Shown: positions 6,799 through 15,815, counted from the first letter of the stretch. The stretch is 64,000 nucleotides of DNA from Desulfovibrio fairfieldensis (GCF_001553605.1 NZ_CP014229.1:1950501-2014500), one strand, 5' to 3'. Numbers and translations are program-made. Notes: generated from the sequence alone by a model not told the origin.

Positions 6799-8856
6799 AT
6801 GACCCAGACGCCTGCCGCCAACGCCTCCTGGTTCAACTTCACCGCCCAGAGCGGTGACTTCGGCGTGTACGCTTTCTCGGGCTTTGAGGAGGCCTGCAAG
6901 CCGTATGAGTTCGGCATTGAGCTGGTCAGCCGCTCGGCCAACGTGGACCTTACGGCCCTGCTGGGCACCCCGGCCTGCCTTTCCATTGCCGACCGCAGCG
7001 GCGGCGAACGCTTGGTCCACGGCCTGATCCGGGAGATGGAGCAGCTCCACACCGCCAACCGCTTCACCCACTACCGTTGCTCCCTGGTGCCGCGCCTCTG
7101 GTTTCTGGGCCAGATCCGCGACCACCGCATCTTCCAGAATCTCTCGGTGGTGGAAATCATCCAGCAAATCCTCAAGGAGCAGGGCTTCACGGCCGACGGC
7201 TCATCCTTCAAGCTCTCCTACAGCTATGAGCCGCGCGAGTATTGCGTGCAGTATGGCGAAACGGACCTGCACTTCATTACCCGCCTGTGCGAGGAAGAAG
7301 GCATTTATTTTTACTTTGAGCACAACCGGGACAGCCACTGCCTCTGCTTCTGCGACCGCGAGGGCGGCCCCAAAATCCCCGGCCAGAGCGATCTGCGCTT
7401 TTTCCCAGGTTCGGGCCAGCGCTCGGATACGGCGGTCATCAACCGCCTGACCCTGCACGAACAGGTCAACAGCAATGCCGCCGCCTACCGCGAATGGAAC
7501 TTCCGGAAGCCCCGCCTGGACCTGGAAGTGCGCGACAAGGAAGAGGACAAGCAGGCCGCCCCGGCCCCGCCCGGTATGCTGCTGGAACAGTATGCCTACC
7601 CGCATCTCTATCAGTTGCGGCAGCCCGGCGAGCGTTACGTCAAGCTGCGGATGCTGCGCCAGCTGACCTTCCGGCAGTGGATCGGATGTTCCTCGGACGT
7701 GGCCCGCTTTCTGCCCAGCTATACCTTCAGCATGCACGATCACCCGCGCGAGGCCCTCAACGCGGGCTGGTGGGTGGTTTCCGTGCGTCACGAGGGGCAG
7801 CAGCCCGGCGTGCTGGAGCACGAGGCCCCGGACGGGCGCGGTCTGCACTATGCCTCGCGGGTCACGGCCATTCCGGAGATGACCCGCTTCATTCCGGCCC
7901 TGGAACATCCCAAAAACCGCATCATCGGTGAACAGTCGGCCATTGTCACCGGCCCGGAAGGCGAGGAAATCTACCCGGACGAATACGGCCGCGTGAAGGT
8001 GCAGTTCCATTGGGACCGCGAAGGCCAGCACAATGAAAATACCACCTGCTGGATCCGGGTTTCCCAAGGCTGGGCGGGCAGCAAATACGGCATCATGGCT
8101 ATCCCGCGCATCGGCCACGAGGTCGTGGTCTCTTTCCTGGAAGGCGACCCGGACCGCCCGCTGATCACGGGCCGCGTCTACCATGAGCTGAACATGCCGC
8201 CCTATGAGCTGCCCGCGCACAAGACGCGCACGGTGTTCAAATCCATGAGCACGCCGGGCAAGGAAAACGAGGAACGCGGCTTCAACGAACTGCGCATTGA
8301 AGACAAGAAGGGCCAGGAAGAAATTTATCTCCATGCGGAAAAGGATGTGAACATCCACGTCAAGAACGACTGGAAAGAGCATATCCTGCACGACCAACAC
8401 CGTACCGTGGACAACTTCACCTACACCCTGACCAAGGGCGAGACGCACGAAACCCTCAAACAGCCGCGCAAGACCGAACTTTTCGCCAATGACAATCTGA
8501 CGGTGCACGCGGACAGCCACACCAAGGTGGACGGCAAGTGGCTGGGCAAGGCCGGGGTGGAAATCCACCTGCACGCGGGCGAAAAAATGGTGCTGGAAGC
8601 CGGTACGGAAATGACGCTGAAGGCGGGCGGCAGCTGGATCAAGCTGGACCCCTCCGGCGTGCGTATGGGCGGAAGCCGGATAAATCTGGGCGGCGGGGGC
8701 GGACCGGGCAGCGGTACGCCCGCTGCTCCATTATTGCCGGAAGCGAGTATCCCCACTGATCCGGGGACATGCCCTACCTGCATGGCGGCTCTTGAAGCTG
8801 CGGAACAACAGGATGCACCGTTCAGTGGTTCCTGCGCAAGTGCGAGGGAGAGCTGA
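6799..8856 (+). CDS. vgrG: VgrG spike protein (TssI), copy 1
   Basis: A 685-residue VgrG that forms the trimeric needle tip. The gp27-like part is at residues 1-370, with RFTHYRCSLVPRLWFL and EYCVQYGETDLHFITRLCEEEGI. The gp5/OB-fold and beta-helix follow: YPDEYGRVKVQFHWDREG, PRIGHEVVVSFLEGDPDRP and TGRVYHE. It is almost identical to the second VgrG (33990-36029) up to about residue 630; the Cys-containing tail differs completely. Such tail divergence is expected where each VgrG carries its own effector. The gene starts the first effector cassette and ends 2 bp before a DUF4123 adaptor gene. Confidence 0.95.
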   Translation: MTQTPAANASWFNFTAQSGDFGVYAFSGFEEACKPYEFGIELVSRSANVDLTALLGTPACLSIADRSGGERLVHGLIREMEQLHTANRFTHYRCSLVPRLWFLGQIRDHRIFQNLSVVEIIQQILKEQGFTADGSSFKLSYSYEPREYCVQYGETDLHFITRLCEEEGIYFYFEHNRDSHCLCFCDREGGPKIPGQSDLRFFPGSGQRSDTAVINRLTLHEQVNSNAAAYREWNFRKPRLDLEVRDKEEDKQAAPAPPGMLLEQYAYPHLYQLRQPGERYVKLRMLRQLTFRQWIGCSSDVARFLPSYTFSMHDHPREALNAGWWVVSVRHEGQQPGVLEHEAPDGRGLHYASRVTAIPEMTRFIPALEHPKNRIIGEQSAIVTGPEGEEIYPDEYGRVKVQFHWDREGQHNENTTCWIRVSQGWAGSKYGIMAIPRIGHEVVVSFLEGDPDRPLITGRVYHELNMPPYELPAHKTRTVFKSMSTPGKENEERGFNELRIEDKKGQEEIYLHAEKDVNIHVKNDWKEHILHDQHRTVDNFTYTLTKGETHETLKQPRKTELFANDNLTVHADSHTKVDGKWLGKAGVEIHLHAGEKMVLEAGTEMTLKAGGSWIKLDPSGVRMGGSRINLGGGGGPGSGTPAAPLLPEASIPTDPGTCPTCMAALEAAEQQDAPFSGSCASARES

Positions 8857-8858
8857 TT

Positions 8859-9830
8859 ATGAAGCAAGCCCTTATCCTTGCCCAAGGCACAACAGTAGAG
8901 CTTGAATCACCGTATCTGCGTTTGATTCCTGAAGAAGAACTGGACATTTTTATACAAGAAACAGCCTCGAGCGAATGTCGAATTGATACCCTCTTATGCG
9001 CAAATGTTTCTGCAAGGCTGCGCGAATCTTTTTATAATAGCACAAATGATATTCAGTATAACGCATTATTCACCAATACATCCTATGAAAGTCTTATACA
9101 AAAATCACCTCTATTTTTTGAAATAGAGAAAAGAAATCCTTTTTGGGGAGAACTGAAATCTTCCAATGAAAGGTGGGGCCTTTTTTCTCTAGGTTGTCCA
9201 GACGTTGAACAGGGGCTTGCCCACTGGCGCAGCCTCCTTAACGCATTGCTTCCAGATGATACCATAACACATTTCAGATTTTATAGCAGTAACGTGCTGC
9301 TGCAAATGATCAATGCCTCAACGCCGCAGGAAACGGCATGGCTGTTGGGGCCATATGCCTATCTGATTATTCCGGTGCCTTTCTCTCTGGAAACCTCGTG
9401 GGCGCTTGTCAGCAACCCTGATCTGGAACGGCTTTCCATGGTGGAGCTGGCTATGGAGTATGAGCCCAGGCAGGAGATTTGGTGGCAGGTATCCCAAAAG
9501 CATCTTGATGCATTTCAGCAGGTGCTCGAAACCATTTACCGCCGCAATCTTCTTGTCTGGCTGTGGGAGGAACAGAGCGATCATATGCGCTCACTGTATG
9601 GCGACGGCGTGGAGTTAAAAATTTTTATTGATGACATGATTGGAAAAATACGGAACTGGGGCTTTGCCACCCATGAACAGCAAAGCCGCTGCCTGGCCGC
9701 CCTGCTGCCTGTCATTGCCGCCAAGGCTCCTGCGGAAGAGGAGCGTCGCATCCTTTCCGTTGCGGAAAAAGACCCTGACGCGGCCCTGCGCCAGCTTGAA
9801 AGCCTGGCGCTACGAAGGAAACCCGCATGA
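8859..9830 (+). CDS. DUF4123 T6SS effector adaptor/chaperone
   Basis: A 323-residue DUF4123-type protein. The pattern of an acidic N-terminal half, WGLFSLGCPDVEQGLAHWRSLL (about 106-127), FRFYSSNVLLQM and LLGPYAYLIIP (about 165-175) is that of DUF4123 adaptors. Known members (Tap/Tec) load a specific effector onto VgrG and are not secreted themselves. It sits between vgrG and the putative effector, overlaps the effector start by 4 bp, and has lower GC than vgrG, as is usual for exchangeable cassettes. A second DUF4123 gene lies at 36033-36914. Confidence 0.8.
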   Translation: MKQALILAQGTTVELESPYLRLIPEEELDIFIQETASSECRIDTLLCANVSARLRESFYNSTNDIQYNALFTNTSYESLIQKSPLFFEIEKRNPFWGELKSSNERWGLFSLGCPDVEQGLAHWRSLLNALLPDDTITHFRFYSSNVLLQMINASTPQETAWLLGPYAYLIIPVPFSLETSWALVSNPDLERLSMVELAMEYEPRQEIWWQVSQKHLDAFQQVLETIYRRNLLVWLWEEQSDHMRSLYGDGVELKIFIDDMIGKIRNWGFATHEQQSRCLAALLPVIAAKAPAEEERRILSVAEKDPDAALRQLESLALRRKPA

Positions 9831-11215
9831 GCGCCAAACTCCCCAATGACACCGCGCATGTTTGCCGGGGCGGCGAATGCGTCACTTTTCATATCCACGA
9901 CAGTCGCTGCCAGAAGCTGACCGACTCCGTCATGAGCAAGTTCACCTTTACCGACAGCGCAGGGGTCGCCCACAAACTTGACTTCAAGGGCGGCTCCGCC
10001 ACGCTCGGTGATGTGCACTGCGGCATGGGAGAACTCCGCTTTACCGGAAAACCGGAGGAGCTTGCCAGGGCCTGCGGGTTCAAGCCGGGGCAGGACGGAA
10101 AAGAGCACGTTTCTGAAAAAGAAAAGACTTGCCTCGCACGACGGCAACAGCGGGATGCCGCCGCTCCCCCCAAAGATCGCTTTTACCACGACGTCACATA
10201 CAAGGACCTGACCGAACGCCCTTTGCAGGCCGAAGTAAAAAGACTGAGCCTGTGCACAGAACATTATATTCAGATAGCCACCAACAGAATCGACTGGGTC
10301 GTTATCATGGCCTTCATGGACAATCACTCCGGCAATCTGCACGGCAGCGGACACGCCGGAGCATTTATCATCGATGGGGAAACTCGCGAAGGATTGTACA
10401 CGGATTTCGGCCCGTATACAGAAATCCGCACTATTCCCTCCGCTCCCGACGAACCTGAAAAAAAAATACGCAGTTTCAGTGAAGTACGCATCTCCCCAGC
10501 AGCGTGGGCCAATTGCCTGACCCCTGACGGCAACTTGGATCCTGCCGGGCTTGGCATTGCATGGGACGAGTGCAACCAGCGATACGGAAGCAATATTTTT
10601 AGCAGTCATACATGTCTCCGTTTAGGCTTTTACGGGCCTGAGCACGAGCATGAGCTGATCTATCTCCCGGAAGGGGCAGTGCACAAACAGACTCCACCCC
10701 ATTTCGCTGTCAACGGCATCATAGGCTGGGCCGCCTTTCGCCTCAGAGCCGGAGCCTATAAGGAAATGAAGGCCTTTGCCGAGCGCTGCAACGCGTCCAT
10801 CAAAGCGGAACTCAGCAAATTTCAAAACGTACGAGTGGTTCGCGACAGTCCAGACCCGGCGCCCCCCCCCGAAACGCAGAATCCAAAAGAAGAAGTCTTG
10901 AAAAAACTAAGTCTCCCTCGTGATCCATACTCCGGCATAGCATGTAATTGCATGACCTATGCAGTGTCTGTCTATGAGCAGGGGATCAGACCGGACATTA
11001 CTCTTCCCGGAGATTTTACGGAAAGCATCAATCCAGGCAGAATCGACCACCCCAACGCGCATATCAGCGACTATATGCGCAGGGCTGACGCGGCAGGCTA
11101 TTTTGATCACAGAAAGTACTTAGGTGAGCCAGAAGCCGAAACCGGCGCGGTTCAAAGTGAAACGCCCGGCATTTTCCACTATACGCAGGCCGCTCCCCCG
11201 CCGCTGAAAAATTGA
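9827..11215 (+). CDS. putative T6SS effector, permuted NlpC/P60-like
   Basis: A 462-residue protein with no clear overall match. Residues 168-184 (SGNLHGSGHAGAFIIDG) and 370-381 (GIACNCMTYAVS) resemble the His-first, Cys-later order of permuted NlpC/P60 (YaeF/LRAT-like) papain-fold enzymes, with H176 and C375 as the possible catalytic pair. The N-terminal 100 residues are Cys/His-rich with no signal peptide. Position after vgrG and a DUF4123 adaptor (4-bp overlap), and before two exported paralogues, marks it as the cargo effector of this VgrG. Peptidoglycan or lipid amidase activity would fit but is speculative. The effector role is likely; the enzyme class is uncertain. Confidence 0.55.
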   Translation: MSAKLPNDTAHVCRGGECVTFHIHDSRCQKLTDSVMSKFTFTDSAGVAHKLDFKGGSATLGDVHCGMGELRFTGKPEELARACGFKPGQDGKEHVSEKEKTCLARRQQRDAAAPPKDRFYHDVTYKDLTERPLQAEVKRLSLCTEHYIQIATNRIDWVVIMAFMDNHSGNLHGSGHAGAFIIDGETREGLYTDFGPYTEIRTIPSAPDEPEKKIRSFSEVRISPAAWANCLTPDGNLDPAGLGIAWDECNQRYGSNIFSSHTCLRLGFYGPEHEHELIYLPEGAVHKQTPPHFAVNGIIGWAAFRLRAGAYKEMKAFAERCNASIKAELSKFQNVRVVRDSPDPAPPPETQNPKEEVLKKLSLPRDPYSGIACNCMTYAVSVYEQGIRPDITLPGDFTESINPGRIDHPNAHISDYMRRADAAGYFDHRKYLGEPEAETGAVQSETPGIFHYTQAAPPPLKN

Positions 11216-11269
11216 GGAGACACGGCCATAATTCGGTTATTCATTTGCGGGCTTTGTCTCCTGGTTGCC

Positions 11270-11926
11270 TTGTCCTTACCACTCCATGCCGCGGAGGCCG
11301 CACCCATGCCACTTATTCTTTTTAATGACGGACTCCGGAATCCGGACTTGACGCTGCCCCGGATCCATCCTTGGCGCGCGGAGCAACCGGGAGATCCATT
11401 TCCTCCCAGCAGGTTCATCCTTCTCAGCGTGCAGGAAGGCAATATCCTGCGCGTGGCCATGTACTATCCGGGAATGAATAAACGAGCACGACAGATTGAC
11501 TATTGGAACGGCAGCGGCATAGACGTTACCGGACTCCCGGCCGCCCATCTGCGTGGCACGCGTGACAGTGCCATTTTCGGCGATAGCCTTATTCTTAAGC
11601 CTTATGTGCGGCCGCACGCCTTTCTGGGCTCCGAGGAGTGGCCCTACGGCATCTGGTGGCAGCGCGTCCACGGCAACTATTACCGAGTTATTGTATACAG
11701 AAACTGGCTTATTTGCTCCGAATACCTGATGACGGAAAAAGACGGCCAGGACGTAACCTGGTTTCTGGGAGAGGGTTTTGACACGCCGGGCTGGAAGCCT
11801 TTTTCCGGATATTGGGGTGGAAATGTCACCTTGTACCCGGCGCAAGGCATATATACGCTCATCCCCGTCATGGAAAAAGACCTGCCCCCGGACTTTCCCC
11901 AGGGTCTGGTGCGCTGGATACCCTGA
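11270..11926 (+). CDS. exported protein, candidate immunity copy 1
   Basis: The coordinates give the first conventional (TTG) start, 218 residues. A hydrophobic signal-like stretch (LFICGLCLLVALSLPLHA) is encoded in the same frame just upstream, from about 11237. A GAGGAGA site (11214-11220) sits 7 bases before ATA (11228) and 10 before ATT (11231), so a non-AUG start restoring the signal peptide is possible. The mature part (RVAMYYPGM, IDYWNGSGIDVTGLPA, GYWGGNVTLYPAQGIYTL) is closely related to the next gene. A periplasmic protein right after the effector gene fits an immunity protein. No known domain was recognised. Confidence 0.6.
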   Translation: MSLPLHAAEAAPMPLILFNDGLRNPDLTLPRIHPWRAEQPGDPFPPSRFILLSVQEGNILRVAMYYPGMNKRARQIDYWNGSGIDVTGLPAAHLRGTRDSAIFGDSLILKPYVRPHAFLGSEEWPYGIWWQRVHGNYYRVIVYRNWLICSEYLMTEKDGQDVTWFLGEGFDTPGWKPFSGYWGGNVTLYPAQGIYTLIPVMEKDLPPDFPQGLVRWIP

Positions 11927-11942
11927 AAAGCGTGAGGCGTGT

Positions 11943-12743
11943 ATGTACGCTGGCCACTGCATAAAGAGCAAAGCCCACTCCCCGGCTCACCGCAAGGGCA
12001 GGAGCGGTCGGCAACGGCGTCCGGAGACGTCAGGAGACACGGCCATCATCCGGCTCTTCATTTGCGGGCTTTGTCTCCTGGCTGCCTTGTCCTTACCACT
12101 CCATGCCGCGGAGGCCGCGCCCATGCCCCTCATACTTTTTAACACCAAACTCCAAAATCCTGACCTGACGCTGCCCCGGATCCATCCTCTGCGGCCGGAG
12201 CGGTCGGGAGATCCCTTTCCTTCCAGCGATGTTATTCTGCTCAGCGTGCAGGAGGGCAATATCCTGCGCGTGGCCATGTATTACCCGGAAATGGATGAAC
12301 TAGAGCAGCAGATTGACTATTGGAACGGCAGCGGCATTGACGTCACGGGCTTGCCGGCCGCGCTTCTACGCGACGAAGGAGATTCCGCTATCTTCGGCGA
12401 CAACCTTATTCTCAAGCCTTATGTGCGGCCGCACGCCTTTCTGGGCTCCGAGGAATGGCCCTACGGCATCTGGTGGCAGCGCGTCCACGGCAACTATTAC
12501 CGGGTTATTGTATACAGAAGATGGATTATTTGCTCCGAATACCTGATGACGGAAAAAGACGGCCAAGACGTAACCTGGTTTCTGGGAGAAGGCTTTGACA
12601 CGCCGGGCTGGAAGCCTTTTTCCGGATATTGGGGTGGAAATGTCACCTTGTACCCGGCGCAAGGCATATATACGCTCGTCCCCGTCATGGAAAAAGATCT
12701 GCCCCCGGACTTTCCCGAGGGGCTGGTGCGCTGGATACCCTAA
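11943..12743 (+). CDS. exported protein, candidate immunity copy 2
   Basis: Second copy of the paralogue pair, 266 residues from the ATG at 11943 (weak GTGAGG site). The first 35 residues are basic and polar, then comes LFICGLCLLAALSLPLHA, a signal-peptide core, and a mature domain nearly identical to copy 1 in its last 110 residues. Differences cluster in two patches (MDELEQQ against MNKRARQ, and TKLQNP against DGLRNP), which would suit recognition of different toxin variants. GGAGACACGGCCAT precedes the hydrophobic core in both copies, so the true start could be internal and non-AUG. It is followed 15 bp later by the PAAR gene. Confidence 0.6.
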   Translation: MYAGHCIKSKAHSPAHRKGRSGRQRRPETSGDTAIIRLFICGLCLLAALSLPLHAAEAAPMPLILFNTKLQNPDLTLPRIHPLRPERSGDPFPSSDVILLSVQEGNILRVAMYYPEMDELEQQIDYWNGSGIDVTGLPAALLRDEGDSAIFGDNLILKPYVRPHAFLGSEEWPYGIWWQRVHGNYYRVIVYRRWIICSEYLMTEKDGQDVTWFLGEGFDTPGWKPFSGYWGGNVTLYPAQGIYTLVPVMEKDLPPDFPEGLVRWIP

Positions 12744-12758
12744 CACTGTGAGGTGGAT

Positions 12759-13076
12759 ATGCCCCCAGCCTGCCGCGTAGGCGACAAAGCCCTCTGCCCC
12801 GCCGACAGCCACGGCAAGGATTGCTGCCCGCACACCGTCACCGGACCGGCCGTCAGCGGTTCGCCGGACGTCTTCATTGACGGCAGGCCCGCCCTGCGCG
12901 TGGGCGATCCCGGCGTGCACAGCGCTTGCTGCGGTCCCAACACCTGGAAGACCGCGCAAGGCAGCCCCAAAGTGCTCATCAACAACATTCCGGTGGTGCG
13001 TCTCGGCGACGCAACCAGCCACTGCGGCGGTTCGGGCAATATGGTCGAAGGCAGCCCCGACGTCATTATCAATTAG
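12759..13076 (+). CDS. PAAR-domain spike-tip protein
   Basis: A 105-residue PAAR protein that should cap the VgrG trimer with a sharp metal-binding cone. Repeated P-A/V-x-R-VGD and GSPxVxIN units (PPACRVGDKA, ALRVGDPG, GSPKVLINNIPVVRLGD, GSPDVIIN) and several Cys/His residues are visible. The ATG at 12759 with AGGTGG upstream is preferred over the in-frame GTG at 12753. There is no C-terminal toxin extension, so it is a plain tip. It closes the first effector cassette and lies 22 bp before the vgrG fragment. Confidence 0.9.
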   Translation: MPPACRVGDKALCPADSHGKDCCPHTVTGPAVSGSPDVFIDGRPALRVGDPGVHSACCGPNTWKTAQGSPKVLINNIPVVRLGDATSHCGGSGNMVEGSPDVIIN

Positions 13077-13098
13077 CAGCCTCGGCTCCGGAGTTCCC

Positions 13099-13257
13099 AT
13101 GGCCCAGATGCCTGCCGCCAACGCCTCCTGGTTCAACTTCACCGCCCAAAGCGGCGACTTCGGCGCGTATGCCTTCTCGGGTTTTGAGGAGGCCTGCAAG
13201 CCGTATGAGTTCGGCATTGAGCTGGTCAGCCGCCCGGCCAACGTGGACCATCGCTAG
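13099..13257 (+). pseudogene. truncated vgrG 5' fragment
   Basis: This 52-codon frame repeats the first 50 residues of VgrG (ANASWFNFTAQSGDFG, then FEEACKPYEFGIELVSR) and even the leader CTCGGCTCCGGAGTTCCC that precedes vgrG copy 1. Similarity stops abruptly at about 13249, and TAG follows at 13255. Everything C-terminal is missing, so no functional spike can be made. It is best read as the scar of a recombination between vgrG copies that brought in or removed a cassette. Confidence 0.9.
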
Positions 13258-13261
13258 GGCC

Positions 13262-13660
13262 ATCCTCCCGTTCCATTCCCTTTCCCGCAAAGTCGCGGCA
13301 GACGGGCTTTCAGCCGCTTCGAATAGAGAATCTTATACAAATCTCAAAAAATAGGCTTGCAACTAAAAATGAAAAGTAGTATTTGGAAATTAATACAAAT
13401 ATCGGTAATCATTTACAGCGATTGATTGGATTTTTTCTTGCTTTCCAGGCTGTTCGCGACCGGCACGGTTCAGAGTCAGGGCAATGACTTTTGAACAATT
13501 CCGGCACGCGCTCGCAGCCGCCGTATCTTGCGCCGGGGGGCGCGTAGGGGCGTTATGGTAAAGCACCTTGTTAAAGCGTGGAAGGCGGTCCTGCCTGAAA
13601 ACGGACCCTGTGGGGAAGACGTCAGTTTTTCCCCGGAGTTCGAGGCGTTGCGGAATGAAG
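13262..13660 (+). repeat. segmental duplicate A (tssA promoter and 5' end)
   Basis: About 400 bp here are repeated with scattered substitutions at about 41534-41925. The shared block contains the sequence CTTGCAACTAAAAATGAAAAG, the sigma-54 promoter, the untranslated leader and the first 34 codons of tssA. This copy is the intact, functional one. Confidence 0.85.
13428..13441 (+). promoter_or_regulatory. sigma-54 promoter of the tss operon
   Basis: GG (13428-13429), ten bases, GC (13440-13441) within TTGGATTTTTTCTTGCTTT matches a -24/-12 promoter. It faces tssA, about 110 bp upstream of the ATG. The same element is conserved in the duplicate at 41698-41711 despite substitutions between GG and GC, which supports a real site. 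Confidence 0.7.
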
Positions 13661-15117
13661 TGGAAAAAAGCACTTCTCTCCACGCCACCGAAGGCCCGGA
13701 CTGGGACGCCGTGCGCAACATGGCTACGGAAATCCTCTCCACGCGGAGCAAGGACCTCTGGGCCATGGCCTATGCCATCCACGCCACCTGCCAACTGGAC
13801 GGCCTGGCCGACTGCGCCGAAACCCTGGCCTGTCTCAATGAATTTCTTGGTAAGTACTGGGACAACCTCCACCCCCCAGCCCAGCGCCTGCAGCGCCGCA
13901 TAGCACCCTTGCAGTGGCTGCAGGCGCGTCTGCAACACGCCTCGGGCGGTACGGGCTTTTCCGTGGAAAAGCCGGAGCACGTCGCTCTGCTCAAAGCCCA
14001 GCTTGAGCGCCTGCAAAAGCTGCTGGAGGCCAGGGCGGGCGATCTTGCTCCCGCGTTCATGGGCATTTTCAGCAACATTACCGTCACGCCGGAGGCCGCT
14101 GCCGAACGCGAGGCGGAAACCAGAGCCGGAGAGGCGGCCGCTGCCAGGGCGCAGGGCGCCTCTCCGGTTCTCCACGCGGCCCTGGCCGGAATGGACGCGG
14201 ACGGGCGCGTGCCGCCCACGGTTCTGCCGCAGCTGGTGCGCAACGTCATGGATCAGGCCAGGCAGCTGGCCGGGCATTTTCTCTCTCTGGACATGCGCGA
14301 TGAGCGCGCCTACCAGCTGCACCGCACAGCCCTGTGGAGCACCCTGCTGCACCTGCCGCCCGCCGACAACGCGGGGCTCACCCAGATGCCCTGCGGCGTG
14401 CCCAGGGAAAAGGCCCAGGCTTACGCCTCGGCCATTGAGAACAAACAGTTTGAAAATGCGCTGCCCCGGTTGGAGCGCTCCGCCGCCAAGACCCCGTACT
14501 GGCTGGAAGGCCATTACATGGTGGCCCGCTGTCTGGAGGCTCTCAAGGCCACGGCCGCGCACAACTGCGTCAAAAACGCGCTGGCCCAGCTCCTGGGGCG
14601 TTTTCCCGAGCTGCTGACTTACAAGTTCAAGGACGGAGAACCCTTTGCCCCGGCCAGAATCGTGCCCTGGCTGGAGGCCCTGCAACAGGGGCAGCCCTCG
14701 GGCCAGCCCCAGGTGCCGCCGCCGGGCCGCGCGCCCGCCGCTGAAAACGGCGAAGAGGAAGCGCGCCTGCAAGAGGCCATCGCCCTCTGTATCGAGGAAG
14801 ATTTTCATGCCGGGTTGCGCCATCTGGGCAACGTCCCGGCGGGGCGCAACCGCTCCACCATATTGCATGGCCTGCTGCAGGCCCGCTACTGCCTGGCCGC
14901 GGGCAAGAAATCCGCTGCCCAGCGCCTGTTGCAGGCCCTGTACGGGCAATTGGAACAATGGGATCTGCTGGATTGGGAACCGGAACTCTCCGCGCGGATC
15001 ATTACCCTGCTGCTTACGGCCCAGACCAAGCCGGGCGGCCCGGAAACCGAGGAAATGAGCCGCCGTCTGCACTGGCTCAGTCTGGATACCGCCGTCGGCG
15101 TGTTGCAGGAAGCATAA
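13555..15117 (+). CDS. tssA: T6SS protein TssA (ImpA-like)
   Basis: A 520-residue TssA. The ImpA N-terminal domain is at about residues 10-125, with GPCGEDVSFSPEF, GPDWDAVRN, STRSKDLWAMAYA and FLGKYWDNLHPP. The helical middle and C-terminal parts match long TssA proteins with a VasL/VasJ-type C-terminus. TssA caps the growing sheath and recruits baseplate parts. The ATG at 13555 with AGGGG upstream is preferred over a TTG nine codons earlier. It is the first gene of the main structural operon, behind a sigma-54 promoter and 18 bp before tssB. Its 5' end exists a second time as a pseudogene near 41824. Confidence 0.9.
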   Translation: MVKHLVKAWKAVLPENGPCGEDVSFSPEFEALRNEVEKSTSLHATEGPDWDAVRNMATEILSTRSKDLWAMAYAIHATCQLDGLADCAETLACLNEFLGKYWDNLHPPAQRLQRRIAPLQWLQARLQHASGGTGFSVEKPEHVALLKAQLERLQKLLEARAGDLAPAFMGIFSNITVTPEAAAEREAETRAGEAAAARAQGASPVLHAALAGMDADGRVPPTVLPQLVRNVMDQARQLAGHFLSLDMRDERAYQLHRTALWSTLLHLPPADNAGLTQMPCGVPREKAQAYASAIENKQFENALPRLERSAAKTPYWLEGHYMVARCLEALKATAAHNCVKNALAQLLGRFPELLTYKFKDGEPFAPARIVPWLEALQQGQPSGQPQVPPPGRAPAAENGEEEARLQEAIALCIEEDFHAGLRHLGNVPAGRNRSTILHGLLQARYCLAAGKKSAAQRLLQALYGQLEQWDLLDWEPELSARIITLLLTAQTKPGGPETEEMSRRLHWLSLDTAVGVLQEA

Positions 15118-15135
15118 CCATAAACGGAGGCACAC

Positions 15136-15714
15136 ATGGCCAGGAAAGAATCGTCCGTCGCACCCAAAGAGCGCATCAACGTCACCTTCAAACCGGCTAC
15201 CGGCGGGGCGGTGGAAGAAATCGAGCTGCCCATGAAGGTCATGGTGATGGGCGACTTTTTGCAGCGCCATGACCCCAGAAGTCTTCTGGACCGCAAGCCT
15301 GTTTCCATCAACAAAAACAACTTCGCGGACGTGATGGCCAACCAGAAGCTCACCCTTGAAATCGCCGTGCCCAACATGCTGCAGGACGGCGACGAAGAGC
15401 GCGACATCCCCGTGAAGCTGGATTTCAACTCCATGCGCGATTTCGAGCCCGGCAACATCCTGGACCAGATTCCGGAAACGCAAAAGCTGATGCAGATCCG
15501 CGACGCCCTGGTTTCCCTCAAGGGCCCCATGGGCAATATCCCCAGCTTCCGCAAATCGTTCGAGGAAATCGTCAAAGATCCGCGCCAGCGTGAGGAAATC
15601 CGCCGCGAGCTGGTCGAGGCCGGGGTGGACCTTTCCCTGGCGCCGCCCAAACGCGCCAAGGGCGCGGGCAACAAGCCCCAGGCCCCCGAAAAGGCGGAGG
15701 AGCCCAAGGCCTGA
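15136..15714 (+). CDS. tssB: T6SS sheath small subunit TssB
   Basis: A 192-residue TssB/VipA protein. MARKESSVAPKERINVTFKPATGG, then LPMKVMVMGDFLQRHDPRSL, are the standard N-terminal features. It pairs with TssC to build the contractile sheath in the cytoplasm. An ideal GGAGG site precedes the ATG. The Lys/Ala/Pro-rich tail makes it slightly longer than the usual 160-170 residues. tssC follows after about 100 bp without a terminator. Confidence 0.95.
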   Translation: MARKESSVAPKERINVTFKPATGGAVEEIELPMKVMVMGDFLQRHDPRSLLDRKPVSINKNNFADVMANQKLTLEIAVPNMLQDGDEERDIPVKLDFNSMRDFEPGNILDQIPETQKLMQIRDALVSLKGPMGNIPSFRKSFEEIVKDPRQREEIRRELVEAGVDLSLAPPKRAKGAGNKPQAPEKAEEPKA

Positions 15715-15815
15715 AGCCCGTAGCCGCCTGAATGATGCCCCGGCGCCCAGGGCCGGGAAACGCGGATACCTCCGGCAGCCCCGCTGCCGCACATATCTCC
15801 AAGGAGCATGCCGTT

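Noticed and set aside
13390-15792. Very long minus-strand open frame (800 codons) opposite tssA and tssB
   Set aside because: It is antisense to clear T6SS genes with strong family motifs and arises from high-GC codon bias. Its protein is low complexity with no recognisable domain.
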